Of a DNA stretch of 64,000 nucleotides, positions 25,575 to 37,929 are shown piece by piece. A program made the translations under genes and the position numbers. The stretch is from Leptodactylus fallax. Lineage: Eukaryota; Chordata; Amphibia; Anura; Leptodactylidae. The stretch is from NCBI GenBank assembly GCA_947044405.1, contig CAMRHE010000012.1, positions 11,982,001 to 12,046,000 on the forward strand. Reading direction: 5' to 3'. Position 1 is the stretch's first letter, and every line of letters begins with the position of its first letter. The notes under the pieces were generated by a model. That model did no database searches, was not told where the DNA came from, and was given only the letters and a program-made list of their open reading frames with translations.

Positions 25575-26466
25575 AAATTAATGGTTTGGATTGTTATGAT
25601 GATGTCCTAGAAGATGATGACATAACTGTCAGTGAATAAATTTTACTTTCTATTCGTACCGTAAATATTGGTAAATGTACCATACTGTTAATTGTTGTAC
25701 ATGGAAATAATGGTACGGTAGTAAGAAATTCTTGATAGGATTCACAGTTTGTCTGGTTATGCTGGTTTGTGATGACAACTACTGTACAGTACCGTATATA
25801 ATAAATGTTCATTTTTTTGTTCAGCAATAAATGTGAATTCTTCTTCATTGAAAAAAAAAAAAAAAAGACATCCTCTGAAAATAAGACACAGCACATCTTT
25901 GGGAGCAAAAATTAATATAAGACGCTGTCTTATGCTCCTTTCCCATAATGCCTTGTGATATTATTTTCGGGGGAAACAGGGTACTTGATTTCTGCTGGAT
26001 GTTGGCATTATTTGCTCATTTCCTCTGTAGCGGCCACTATAGGCAAAATGTAGTATTTAACATTTGTCAAATGTATACTAATCCATGGACACATTATGTC
26101 TGCGAGTGGGGAAACTCCTGCAACTGCTTGTTAGAAGGTCTCCTATCTGACTCATTGTAAAAATAATGATCTCAGCCAATCCCCTATACACTGCCACACT
26201 CGGTCATACAGTTCATGTGTCTTGAACAGGGAAAGACTCCTCTGGCAGGGGCTTATTAGAACAAAACTGCCGGACCCTTATCTTCACTGGCATGTGCCTT
26301 TGGCGGAGACTCAGTAACCCTTTCCCCATACACATCAAATAGTCAGTGAGCATATATAAAAAAAAAAAAATCTTCTTTAACCTTACCTTTATTACATTTG
26401 CAGTAAAACATGGTCATGAGTAAAACTTGCTGTTTTGTTTTTATCATTTATAAATATAACCTTATT

Positions 26467-26757
26467 ATGCCCGGTTCGCGCATCTGTGTCAGAGGTTCAG
26501 GTAAGAACAGAAGTATCACAATTCTATCAAAAAGTTGAAACAAATAGTGCAGCATGCTTCACCATGTTTTCCAGTAAAATTACACCATGATGGAAATCTG
26601 ATAAGCCTCATTATAGTCGATGAAGTCCATTGTGTATTAGTGGTGTCCATGAAATGACAGGCCCAGAAACCTCTATTATGTCTGTCTTTCTCACCCTATA
26701 ATGGAGCAGAAAAATGGAAATACCTGTATAAGCACAGATGTGAACCTAGCCTTATAC
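26467..26757. repeat. Foldback interspersed repeat, family A (diverged)
   Basis: Left end 'tatgcccggttcgcgcatct' and right end 'agcacagatgtgaacctagc' are loosely inverted. An internal 'cctattataatgg'-like module matches the family at 1-310. Non-coding, old copy. Confidence 0.4.
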
Positions 26758-28917
26758 ATATATGGAGTGCAAACTGTTTATATGCAAACATGAAAAAACT
26801 AACACAACATAATACAATAACAATTTATAAAACTATAAATGGGGGGGGGCAGACATTAACTTTTTTCTAAATATCCATTATCTATAGGTACTGCCAATCC
26901 TGTGCTTATAAACAAGACAAAAGTATAGCATCAGCATGTTACTATTTTATAATGTACACTAAAATATTAACTTCAAACCTACTAAGCATATGTCTTAGAC
27001 TTCATGCACATGACCAAGAGCACAATCCGATGTGCTATTAAGATGTGTTTTCATGGATCTGCCCATTGAAATCAATGTAAAACGGACAGCCCTCAGATGA
27101 CAAATGACAGAATATACTCGTATTGTACACTCGGTTGTGTGCATGAAGCCATACAGTTTCCTTAAAGAAAGTCCAGCATAAACCATGTTAACAGATTACT
27201 TCTTTACTTTTAAGGTCCTACATTAAAGACGTTTCCATTCGCTTTCATATTCATTGCCTTTGTGACATGAAAGGAAGCTCCATCTTTCTAAATAAAAGAG
27301 TTTTGTATAATCTGTCACTTCACAATCTTTTTGGAGAATAGCCTATTGTTCTCCAAGTAGGTGAAAACCAACAGCAAACAGAGCTAAGGTTCTCTACAAT
27401 CAAGCTATGTGAGCTGTCATTTCTCCAAAACCTTAAATGCTTGTGTATGAGCCATTACTCAGGCTGAAATATTTAGAGAATTATCAGATTATGTTTACAC
27501 CCAGATGTAGCAGAACTGAGTGTATCCAAACAAGAGATCTGAGTTTGTTATTTAATACGGTTTATTCTGTTTTTGTGGTTTTCCATAGATCTTGAGAAAA
27601 ACTTACAGCATCATTTTAATTTAAAGGGTTATACAAGGAATACAAGCGCAGACTTTGTAGTAGTTGTCTATTTATAGTAGAGTTGCCATCCATCTATGTC
27701 TAGACACAGTGTGGGGAATTTATTGAGATTGGTGTTTCCTATACCAGTCCCAATCCATCCTCATGCTGGCCTAAGATGTACTAGAATTATTATAAGACTC
27801 TGGCACAAAAAAGAGCTGAAACTGTTTGTGGATTATTTGCAGCACAAGAAGGGGGCAGTTCAGTTGCCACACTATTTTATACCAATTGCAGAAAGATGCA
27901 GAAACACTATAATTCTCTATAATTCTGTAGACTTTCTGTTTATAGCATGTAGGGATGCTTCACAGCCTAATGGAGCATGACATTAATAGTGATTAGACGG
28001 AGGTCCAAGTATAGGATCTGCTCTGGACCCTAGAGTTCATATGCAGTTTACATTTTCATAGTGTTACTCTGTAACTCTTATTTGTTACAGCTGATGCTGT
28101 GGTTATATGACATACTGTATTCATCTGACTTCATTGTCTGGTTTACGAATGATAAACACTTTCACCATTTTGCTTGCTGCGATGGCAGCAAAACAGCTTT
28201 TAAATTCGACTTGAAAAAGCTTCTCAGCAGTATAAATCTTGAGGATTAGAATATAATGCTTCTGACAAAGTCTACTCTTAAGCACCACCCATACTCTGCC
28301 TTGTGCCAGTGTGGATTGAAGGCAGCGTCCTTAAAATTCTGCTTGCTAACTTGCAATCATGGGCGCTCTGCTCCCTGTAATTAAGCGTAGAATTTTATTT
28401 GTTCCAGATGCATTGTTTCAGCTTCAGCAGATGAATTGGAGGCCATAAATTACAATCACGTTTCTTTAACTTGATGACAATGTAGTACTGTGGTGAATGT
28501 TTTATCCAGATCAAGTCAGGAAGGGTAATTTTGTTAAGTTTAATTTCATTAGATTTTATTATTGTAACAATGGCTTTGGCATACGTTAGGATGCCGTTCT
28601 TTTTTTTTTTTTTTTTTTTGTGCACATGGCTGGCTATATAACATTGAATGCTGTGTCCCATAAACTCATGTAGCAGTGCAGGGCTCCCATAAAAGAGATT
28701 ATAGTACTTTGGGTTTCTTTTACTAGGTAAATTGATCCTTATATTAGACCTTGTTTCCCTATGACTAAAAATCTCCCCAGCATTTGAAAACACATTTTGG
28801 AATGTAAAGGATAGTAACATAAAAAGGAAGAAAATAAAGTAGGGATTATCATCATAATAAATAATAGTAGTTGTAGTACTTTCTTATAGTCTACATATGT
28901 ATAGTAGCAATGGATTT

Positions 28918-29052
28918 CCCCCGAACAGAAAACTATACGCAGAGAGAAGTGGTTTACATAAGGAAACCACACAGACCCCATTATAGTCTATGGGGTCCGC
29001 AGGTTTCCTTATGTAAACTGCTTTTCTATGTGTATAGGTTTCCGTTTGGGGG
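28918..29052. repeat. Foldback hairpin, family A
   Basis: The two arms pair over about 59 bp with roughly a dozen mismatches. The best block, 'gtttacataaggaaacc', is inverted as 'ggtttccttatgtaaac'. The centre is 'ccattatagtctatgg', itself partly palindromic. Non-coding member of the family at 1, 5108 and 35390. Confidence 0.75.
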
Positions 29053-31435
29053 TCTCCAAGCGGACTCCCCTGTACGGAAACCAAAGGCAGATGAGAACAT
29101 TTAAGATACCAATTGGGGGCGGGGACGTCCCTATACAATCTTATACTATCCAGTGCTGACATTGGCAGACTGTGAGGGGGTAAACCCCTTTAACAAGGGC
29201 AATGATACCAACTACTTGTCAATTTATTCACAATTGTTTGGGAGGAATAACAGAGGAACAGCACAATACAGTGTTCAAAGATATATTTTCCAGAAGTGTA
29301 ATATTATGGAACATACAAGTAAACTAAAACAGACGTGTCAGACATGGTGACAAGATAAGATGAGTATAAGTGACACTGCTGGTGCCAGGGATGGACTGAC
29401 AATTTGGGTATTAGGATAGTAATTGAAGGACTATGATCAGAGGCCTACAGTAACTTGCCAGTTAGAACACTCTTTAAATGCCGAACCTGCAAGAAATGTT
29501 ATTTATTAAGTGTATCTATGGATATATATATATACTATATGTGGCTATAGTCGTTCATAAGGGGCTTATAACCTTTGATTTTCAGGGTCAGACTAGTATG
29601 CCCCTAGCTATCACCAAATTTGGCAAGTTAACGGTACAAACTCTTTAGAGACATTAAGTTAAGGATTGCTGGGTGATTTCAGCTCTGAAGTCTGAAGATT
29701 TGTTAATTCAGCTCCAAATTATTACAGAGAAGAAAAAGAGGATAAGTAATAAAATGTATTTGTAAAGTTTCTCAACCTTTCACATAGAGGAATTATATAC
29801 GTAAACTGTAGAACAATGTTAATGGTGGACATACAATTGAATTGTGAAACATCCAGTTGTTTATATATCATAGATACGATGATCACCACTGATAATATTG
29901 TATAAAATGCACATATAGTTAGCTAGTTTTATATTGTCTCTCCCATGTAATTGAGATGGTCAACAGAATCATAACATCCACAATGTTAGCCATAGATGTA
30001 GATATTTCATATGTTGTCACCCTTAAAGTGGCATTCACATCTCAGCCAGTGATGGATGAGATGGGAATATGGGGCCAAAATAGCAACACTACAGTTGCCA
30101 TAACTGCCATTGAAGTGAATGTGAGCTGCAGAAAAGCCATTACACAGAAAGCAACTCTTGATTACGTGAATCCTATTTACCTATATGGGATTTATAGAAA
30201 CAGTGCAGAACTGTTGGGTTTAGTTTCTGTAGCTTTCAGCCACCTCAGGTGGATGGAAACCCAGGTATTTTCATCACAGCCATGAAAGACTGTGATGAGG
30301 ATACCTCTTTAATGAACCCTCATGATGATAACTTGTCTATGCATTATATGGAACACCTAGTGATTTCATTGGGTTCCTTGCAATGCTCCATTTGTCCTGA
30401 AGTGGTACTGCATGAGAGTCGAACACTCGCCGTCAGAGTCTCGTACACATTGCAGTTCAGTGCTAGGGGTCCCAATAGCTAGATTTCCTATGATCATTTA
30501 GAGACACTTCTAGAAAAATAGATTTGCCTAAAGAGTTCAATCCCTTTTAGTATGTGGTCAATATACTGAATGATTCAGATCACTCAAATAGAGCATTTTA
30601 TTTGCCCTGCACAGCTTACTTGACAAAGGCAGACTATCAGTATTCATTTAGTGTCTTGCAAATTAAACCCATTTAAAATCTTTCCCCCTTGTCTTTAATC
30701 AGGATTAAAAAAAATTAGAGGAAAATCCTAATGTACAATGACCAGACAGGCGCTGAATGTTTTTTCTTCATTCTATTAATTAGACCTCCGGTATAAAAGA
30801 GGATTATAGAATTCTGTCATATAGACTGTGTGATGGAAATATAAGGACACCTGACATATCTGAGGTTGCTGAAATCTGTGCAAAGAACATCATAGCCTGT
30901 AATGAAGTTTTAAAGCTCATATAGGAAATATCACGAGTGATTTAAAAATGACAAGGGGGAAAAAGCTTTAGCACAGTCATGCAGTTCTGCTTCACTACTT
31001 GAGATATGTCTTTGATTGTTTAAAGGAATATAATAAGAGTTAGTGGATTAACACCGCTATGCTTTATCAATCTCATGAAATATTCCCACAGTGCAAGTGG
31101 CCTTCAAGGTTTTTACAGATCAGACCAAAAGCAATGACATAAAAGAACTTTTTATATTTTTATCTATTTCCATATCTATATAATTTATGTTATATAATAT
31201 GAAATATTATACAATACTATATGTGGTTCCCAGATGTTGACATCTACTGTTCTTCACCAATGACAGTAATCTCATAGCATTACTGAAACGTGACACTTTG
31301 CTCTAGGCAGCTGTAGATGTAGTGCAGCCAAAAACATTAAGTATTGCCTGCATGGTTTTCTGCAAATCACTCTTCTGGTTTGTGCAAACTCCTAGTGTGA
31401 TATAAGAGCAATGATATATGATCTAAGTCAATGAG

Positions 31436-31520
31436 ATGAGGCTGCAAATTCTCATTCAGTGTTTCAATGAGATATATCATGTATGTCACTAAAACACTGA
31501 ATGGGAATCTGCAGCTTCAT
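31436..31520 (+). repeat. 85-nt hairpin, long near-perfect stem
   Basis: Left arm 31436-31464 and right arm 31491-31520 pair over about 29 bases. On the + strand the three differences are two G-U wobbles and one A-C mismatch, with a 26-base loop. This is the size and shape of a microRNA precursor and lies in NDNF intron 1 in the sense orientation. The most likely alternative is a small foldback repeat. No known microRNA seed is recognised, so it is listed as a hairpin only. Confidence 0.6.
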
Positions 31521-33399
31521 CCCCCTACTTCCCCTCCTCCCTATTTTCTAGTAATAGTTTGGTGCTAGACTTATTTTTATAGTAACATATAGGGTATTTG
31601 CCCACAGGAGAGCAAAATGGATACAATTTAAGAAATCTCATCCATCCAAAACAGAAAAAACCTGCAGGGAAAATTGGCCGTGATGTGAATTTTAATTCCG
31701 TGGTATAAATTGACTCAGCTTTCACCTCTTTCATTGGCCAGGGAGAAATCCACAGGAGATTCACAGCAACATTTGCAACAACTCCGCATAGAAATAGGGC
31801 AGATATTGATGCAAATTTATGGCACATTTTTACCTCTGAATTTATATGCAGTGTGGACATACCCTTCGAGAGTTTTTGCAGGCAGGATGATGACAATGTC
31901 ACTTACCATAAAGAAACAATAAAGCGTCTCATATTCATTTGGACTTCTGACTTATAAAAAACAGAAATAGGTAGACTTTGTTCGTATCTAAACGTCATAT
32001 TTTCAGACATCATCACCTATCTTTGAATGTGGCTCTTTTTTCACTACTATCATGTGTGCTGAGAAAATCATTGTTCTGGTCTATCAGAGGACCAAAAGAA
32101 TGGAAAAATGGTCTGTCTCATGGCAGAAATAATGATATACACAAACGGATTCCAAGGGACCCCATTGACTACAAAGGGATTTGTTGGGTGTTCGTGGCAA
32201 GGATGAAATTGCCAAACAAAAAAGTCGGGCTTGCAGCACTTTTCATCATGCATCTTCTGACGGATCTAAGCCAGATGGACACCTTTTTGAAATACTTGAT
32301 AAATGTGGTTCAAGGCATGTTAGACAGTTTTTGGTACATATTACACCAGTATTCTGGAGCATTCTGCTTAGTTAATGCCCTGCAATGTTTTAATTAATGT
32401 CCATTAATGGAGAGTTATAACTCCATACAAAGTGCAGTTTGTTTATTTCAATGCTAACACTTACCTGGTTTATCTCTTAGTAAAAAGCTTGGTGTTAAGA
32501 ACTAAACAGGAGTATACTGGAGCTTCTTTTCATCCCCAGCTGTCATCTCAAGCCTCTTGAAGTGTCAACTCTTTGTCCGAACAATCTGAGAGCTGACAGA
32601 TGTCAACATTATTATGCAGGAGCTTGCAAAGAAAGGTTGTCCCCTAACTTTCCTGAGTGGGTAGTCTGTCTAGAAGCTTCAGTTTAATGTGCCTCAGGTG
32701 GTTTACACTATTTTTTGTACATGTCTAACATAGCTGGTAAACACAACATTTATCATCCATGACAGATTAACCAAATGAAATGAAATTCATAAAGTTGTGC
32801 GGAGCAGCACAAGGATGTTCTTACTCTTTAGAAGGCAATACACATTTTAGAGCAAAAGGCCCCTTTCAATTGGTCAAGTGGTCTCTCTACATAAAATATT
32901 GGAGAATTGGAAATTTTTTGCTTTACTTAAGGTGCCTTCAATAGTAGTCTGTTGATCATTCTTTCAACTATTCAGTTATTGTTCCCCACTCCCAATACAC
33001 ATACACCCTCAGTTTCACCAAACATGCATGTGTTCTCAATAGGAAAAGAGGACCAAGCTGCTGACAGATTCTTCTGATGGTAAATTACAGTGTATCTCTC
33101 CTGAGAGTCAAAATATCAGGCATTGAAATTTAATATACTTTACCTCATCCTTCTTTCCTTCTGCAGATGAGTGTCAGATGAAGAGTAAGCACCTACCCAT
33201 ACATATACAATTCAATACAAGGCAGTCTAAAATTTAAGGGTTTTGGTTGAATTTTAATGTGTAGGGTATCTCTACTGTGTACTGATTCTAACATACAGAG
33301 GTGTCCTTCCTTACCTTTTGTCTTGGCTGGAGATGACCAGTTTTTGGAATATTAGATCCAGAGGCTGGAAGGGGGACTCCTAGCAATACAGTTATCTTT

Positions 33400-33494
33400 G
33401 CTGCTAGGAGTCCCTGCCTCCCAGTGACATACTGTCACCATTCTATAATCAGTACAGGACAGTATGTCACTGGGAGACAGGGACTCCTAGCAGC
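33400..33494. repeat. 95-nt hairpin, 37-bp stem with one mismatch
   Basis: Left arm 33400-33436 and right arm 33458-33494 are reverse complements at 36 of 37 positions and enclose a 21-base loop. The left flank has another partial copy of the 'gactcctagca' module at about 33375, so the hairpin is probably the core of a larger dispersed foldback repeat. Lies in putative NDNF intron 1. Confidence 0.85.
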
Positions 33495-33989
33495 ATAGAT
33501 AACTATTATGTCCCTTTCCCGGCATGATATTAAGGCGAACCTCTATTATGTGAATGCAGGGCAATGGTTTTAGCTGCTCTCTCTCCCCTCCTTTTCTTGT
33601 TTTCAGTAATAAGTTACTGGGCGGGCTTGGGTGAAGTACAGCTCAGGACAGCAGCGTACTTTGTAGACTAAGCTGCAAACTGTTATCTCTGGATTTACAT
33701 GCACTTATCAATCACTGTTCTAGACTTTATCAGGGCTCAGCACCTAAATGCACTTTGAAGAGCTGACAGAAGGCTCCATTACCTGTCAACCACAGTGAAG
33801 AGAGGAGATGAGATGTGGCAGGGAATAGGGGCTTAACACTGCGTCTAGATGGCAGAGCTGTTCTGAAACCTAGACCATGAGTTGTAATCACTAAGGAGAC
33901 ACTGCACTGTCTGAAAAATGGATCAAGATAGATAAAGCAATGTATTGGGTAAAACACTTCAGTTAGCCTAAGCTACAGGTTTTAACATG

Positions 33990-34440
33990 ATCCTGGAGAT
34001 ACAACATAACTATATTTGTAGACAATTAAAAGTTTAATATTTTTACAAATATAAATAATTACATTTTTCACAGTTTTAAACATTTTTCCTAACCATCTTA
34101 GTGGTGACAGTATTTTGTCTTGATCGGTTTTTGGTAGATACAACCATGAATGAATTAAACTCTCTATGGTCTGAGACTTGTCAAAAACCCATCCATGATT
34201 TTTTTTTATTGTGGACAGGTTATCAGGTAGAGATACTACACATAAGAAGAATACACGGCTAAATTCCTGCATTCATGGTCGTATCCATTGGTAACCCATA
34301 ATGACAATATACTGCCACTGCTAAGATGGCTAGAGAAAATATTTAAAACGCTGCAAAATTTTTCATTATTTATATTGGCAAAAATTTTAACTTTTAATTG
34401 TCTACAAATTTAAATATGGTTATTTTCATGGCAAACCCCT
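33990..34440. mobile_element. Degenerate TTAA foldback MITE
   Basis: Shares 'gtagacaattaaaagttt', 'tttgtcttgatcggtt' and the inverted right-hand copies with the intact element at 3927-4423. The right end 'cccct' is followed by TTAA (34441-34444). The left end has decayed and no TTAA can be placed. Compared with the 3927 copy, the arms have accumulated many substitutions, so it is older. Confidence 0.65.
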
Positions 34441-34544
34441 TTAAGGGTGAACATGGACATATCTGTAGTCAGTTATTCAGATCTACCATTAAATGTTGAT
34501 TCGCTACTCTTTAAGGCTTGGGTTACACAGTGTGTTTGGCAGGA

Positions 34545-34830
34545 AAACACTTTGGGTCTGATATGTGCCAGTGCTTTGTGTGCCGGTCTTAATCCATTTG
34601 TGTATTGGCGCAAGATACACCAAAATTATTAAGAGGCTCCAGCCTCTTAATAATTTTGGCAAACCACAGAGTTGTCCTATGTCCCAGAAATTAAATCTCC
34701 GCCAGTCAGGGGCTGGCATAGATTTCTGGTGTAACTCACTCATGGCGAAGGCTATAGCAAATCTGATGGGCCCAGGTGTCCCTGCACTGGCCCGCCTAGA
34801 TTCCTGCCCCGTTCCGAGCTAATGCAAGTG
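34545..34830. repeat. Interspersed repeat with perfect palindrome
   Basis: Family with 'cctcttaataattt' and 'gggctggcatagatttctgg' modules, also seen at 44575-44800 and, inverted, at 62145-62315. At 34620-34659 two 19-bp arms ('ccaaaattattaagaggct' and its exact reverse complement) are separated by only 2 bases. Non-coding. Confidence 0.6.
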
Positions 34831-35389
34831 ATTGCTGCAGCTTTGTAACTTTCTCATTGCCACAGCTTGATGGTCACTTTCATTTCCATCACCTGTGATA
34901 AAGGTTACAGTACAATCTTTGCTCTTGTGAAGCATCATGGTCAAAGCTGCCATGTAGTCTTAGTCTTAAAGTGGCAAAGATCTGTGATGTGAACACCACT
35001 TTTCTGAATGGCTGTGAGATATAAGCTTCAAAGGTAATTGTAATGGATACCATTTTGAGGAGGTAATATATTATAAATAAATGGGAATTACAAATCTCAT
35101 AAAAATGACATAGATAAAAAGCAGAGTGAAAATGATGGAGAGATTGTTTCTTCATCATATTGAGGTTTGAGTCTTTTAAGTGGATTATTCAGCCAAAGAA
35201 TTTAAGGAGTGAGGCTTTGGTCTGAGTAATCCTATAATAAAAGTTGTGCCTATTAAATAAGGGGGATTTATATAGTAAAAATCTACTTCTTTCTTTTATG
35301 TATGGGATATTGTTTAGAACTGTCCATTTTAGGGACAGCAGAGTTTTCCTTTGAGTGTCTTGACATTGTGTTGTTTGGGTAATTCACGC

Positions 35390-35655
35390 TAGATTCACAC
35401 TAGTGTTTGAGTCTCAGTATGAGACTCCCATCTCCCATTGCGCTTAATATTAGTGGAGAGAAAAATCCTGCAAGGAAGACTTTTCTCTCTGCATTTTCGG
35501 CAGAAATCAAGCGGAAACCCGGCAGACCCCATTATAGTATATAGGGTCCACAGGTTTCCGCGTATAAGTGCTTTTCAACTGGATAAGGTTTCCGTTTTTG
35601 GATTCCAAAGCAGAACTGAAGGACGGAAACCCGAACACTAGTGTGCAGTTAGCAT
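35390..35655. repeat. Foldback interspersed repeat, family A
   Basis: Left 'ctagattcacactagtgttt' and right 'cccgaacactagtgtgcag' are inverted ends. The inside has 'gaccccattatagtatatag', 'gcagaaatcaagcggaaacc' and a 'gacttttctctctgc' module, as in the other family A copies. Non-coding. Confidence 0.6.
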
Positions 35656-35657
35656 AA

Positions 35658-35875
35658 TAGGGATGAGCGAACTGATTCGGATAGAACCAGATTTGACCCA
35701 AATTTTCCAAAAGGTTTGGGTTCAACCATATACTTTGGGGTCTGGACTTATTATACTCTGGGGTCTGAACTTCCGCTTCGTGCCAAATAAGATCGAACTG
35801 AAATGAAGCGGATGGCTGAACCTCACGAATATTTGCAGAAATGAATCTTGTGAGGTTTGCCCATGTCTGGTAATT
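35658..35875. repeat. Interspersed repeat 'gggatgagcgaac'
   Basis: Starts 'agggatgagcgaactgattc' and includes two 'actttggggtct' / 'ttatactctggggtct' modules. A diverged relative is nested in the Tc1 relic at 2406. Ends and class are not resolved. Confidence 0.45.
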
Positions 35876-36647
35876 AAGTTGCAATGAAATGTTATGATCA
35901 CTTTGACCTGCAGTCATTATGCAACAATGCAACACCATGTATACTGAATATACTGTAGATTGTGTATATTTTTAGTCATCATTTAGCCTCAAGGCCTAAA
36001 TAGCATTTATATAACCCCATCTCACAGTCAAGAAAGGGATTTCCACCTGGTTGACTTTCTGCACAATGGAGAATCCACAAAAAAGGATCACACATAAGAA
36101 TAATGCCACCATGATATGACATTACTACATCTGAGCAACATATGCTGCCTTACCTATGTGCGCCAGTTGGTTTATAAACATGCATATATATCTTGGCCCA
36201 AATATACACACATATCTAAGATCAAATATTATTCTTTAAATTAATTATTCTTATTCAGTGATATTTAGTAGAAAAAGTGACCCTGTTGAACATACCCTGT
36301 TATTACATTGTGACTTTATATAGCTCAAGGGTACAAGAAAGCTGCTGGTACTCAGCTTCAGTCAAGTGATTCTTGAGTTACATCCAGGTTGTGTATGGCC
36401 TGCTTCCTCCTTTATTATTCTTGTCAGTGCTTGAAGTGTCTACACTATGGAGTTGAGTGCTACTGGTGACAGAGTATTATGCTGTTTGTGTCATCAGTGG
36501 CATTTCATGCATCCCATGTGAAGACAAGACAACAATAGAGTTACCACAGAGTTCATGCAATGGAATTAATTTACTAAAAATGTGCCCCAATTCTGGCATA
36601 ATTTGCACCAAAAATGGCATACATGTCTTGCACCACATTTATTATGT

Positions 36648-36988
36648 GTTTTCGCCCCACGTAGCGAAACACTGCTAAAAACCACAGTGAAAAAACATAT
36701 GCAAAAATGCATTGTGTTTGTTCCGCAGCATTTTTCAATGAGTTTTTGCAGCATTTTTTCCTGCTTTTTACCTTCCCCTATTAAACCTAAAGGGAAAATG
36801 CTTTCACTCCCGCTGTTAAAATTAACATGCTACATTTTTCAAAAACTCATTGCGTTTTTTTTTTCAGATCTTTTTTCCCGCAATGTGTGTATGAGATTAA
36901 TCAAAATCTCATTCACTTTGCATGTACTGTAAAATGCAGCATATTTTTCTGCCAAAAACACTGCACTTCCACAATGTAGGGCCTTAGA
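36648..36988. repeat. Foldback repeat, family B
   Basis: Left 'tcgccccacgtagcgaaaca' and right 'cacaatgtagggccttagac' are inverted ends. 'cagcatttttcaatgagttt' and 'tttttcaaaaactcattgcg' pair across the middle. Same family as 22944, 45155, 47810 and 60730. Confidence 0.65.
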
Positions 36989-37157
36989 CTTTTACAAATT
37001 GTGCGAGACTAGCAGAAAAGGGTCAAGGTCTACCATATTTTGATGAAAATTGAGCCAACAAACAGGTGATATTAAATTAGAGCAGAGAGTTAAGAGATGT
37101 GCTGGATAAACTTGGCACAGATTAAGACTGTCTTGTCTGTTTACACTTTCTAACTTT

Positions 37158-37378
37158 TACGCTATGACCACATGTCGCAGAAAAACATTTTTTTTTTTTG
37201 TTGCAGATTTTGGTGCAGTTTATTCAGCCAAAGCCAGGAGTGGGTTGAGCAGAAGGGAGAATTATAAAAGCTTCCTTTATATTTCCCATTCCCTTTGTAG
37301 CCACTACTGGGTTTGGTTCAAAAACTGCAGGAAAATCTAAAACAGCTTTTCTACAACATGGGACCTTAACCTTAGACA
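37158..37378. repeat. Foldback repeat, family B, short type
   Basis: The ends are 'atgaccacatgtcgcag' and 'acaacatgggaccttaacc'. The interior pair 'agccaaagccaggagtgg' / 'ccactactgggtttggttc' gives a hairpin of about 220 bp. Single arms of this type are also seen near 54520-54590 and 60300-60360. It lies just upstream of NDNF exon 2. Confidence 0.65.
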
Positions 37379-37602
37379 ATATTAGTAAATCTGTGCCATT
37401 GTGCTTGTGTTGTTCCTTTTTTATTAGTTTATGTCTATGTGGTTTTGCATTCATCATAGTACAGTATATCTAACACTCACTTAGAAATGTTGTTTACAAA
37501 GTAGGACTTTGCATCTAAACTAAAGAACAGTTTGACTAGATTTTGTATGGAATGTTAAACAAAAATCTGAAAGATTCTGATGTTATTCTATTGTTTCCTC
37601 AG

Positions 37603-37791
37603 GATGTTGCTGTCTCACTGGTACATCACATTAGTCCTATTGCCGGTTTGTTTGAAAGGGCAAAAATTGCCAACAAGAGATGAAGAATTGTTTCAGATGC
37701 AGATCAAAGATAAAGCCCTGTTCCATGATTCATCTGTAGTTCCAGACGGAGCTGAGATCAGCGGTTATCTATTTAGAGATAACCCTAAAAG
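37603..37791 (+). CDS. NDNF: NDNF first coding exon
   Basis: The acceptor 'ttgtttcctcag' ends at 37602, and the exon starts with one G and then ATG at 37604. It encodes residues 1-62 and two bases of codon 63: the signal peptide MLLSHWYITLVLLPVCLKGQ and the start of the mature protein. The donor is AAAAG/gtaatt at 37791/37792. An in-frame ATG eight codons further upstream (37580) lies in the polypyrimidine/intron region and is not used if the acceptor is right. Confidence 0.93.
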
Positions 37792-37878
37792 GTAATTCAT
37801 TTTATGAATTGAATAAAAAAACATTAAAGACCAGTCAACTAACAAATCTATCTATCTATGAACTGACTACCTATGTCA

Positions 37879-37929
<51 letters not shown>

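Larger units (their letters stand above)
24672..25981. mobile_element. TA-flanked non-autonomous transposon (1310 bp)
   Basis: Left end 'ccgtgtttcccccgaaaata' and right end (reverse complement) 'ccctgtttcccccgaaaata' match except at one position. Each is directly flanked by TA (24670-24671 and 25982-25983), as expected for Tc1/mariner/pogo-type insertion. Sub-terminal 'gaaaataagaca' and 'gaaagtaagac' motifs repeat near both ends. There is no transposase. The interior holds a GC-rich hairpin and a 15-copy 31-bp minisatellite. Superfamily assignment rests on the TA duplication alone. Confidence 0.7.
14393..37602 (+). other. Putative NDNF intron 1 (long, repeat-bearing)
   Basis: If exon 1 is correct, this 23.2-kb interval is intron 1, from the donor 'gtaagt' to the acceptor 'ttgtttcctcag' at 37591-37602. 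Stretches 14393-18830, 19170-22940, 23180-24200, 25984-26460, 26760-28910, 29060-31430, 31525-33395 and 35880-36640 show no gene, RNA or sharply bounded repeat that I can support. The segments at about 27705-27960 and 31585-31870 look like old foldback repeats without clear ends. The separately listed elements lie within it. Open frames here are all shorter than about 145 codons and lack motifs. Confidence 0.5.

Noticed and set aside
28395..28820. 141-codon minus-strand frame
   Set aside because: Includes a poly-T/poly-Lys run and has no recognisable motif or conserved character; treated as chance.
37580..37603. ATG at 37580 as NDNF start
   Set aside because: It lies in the polypyrimidine tract before the acceptor and would add eight residues in front of a good signal peptide.
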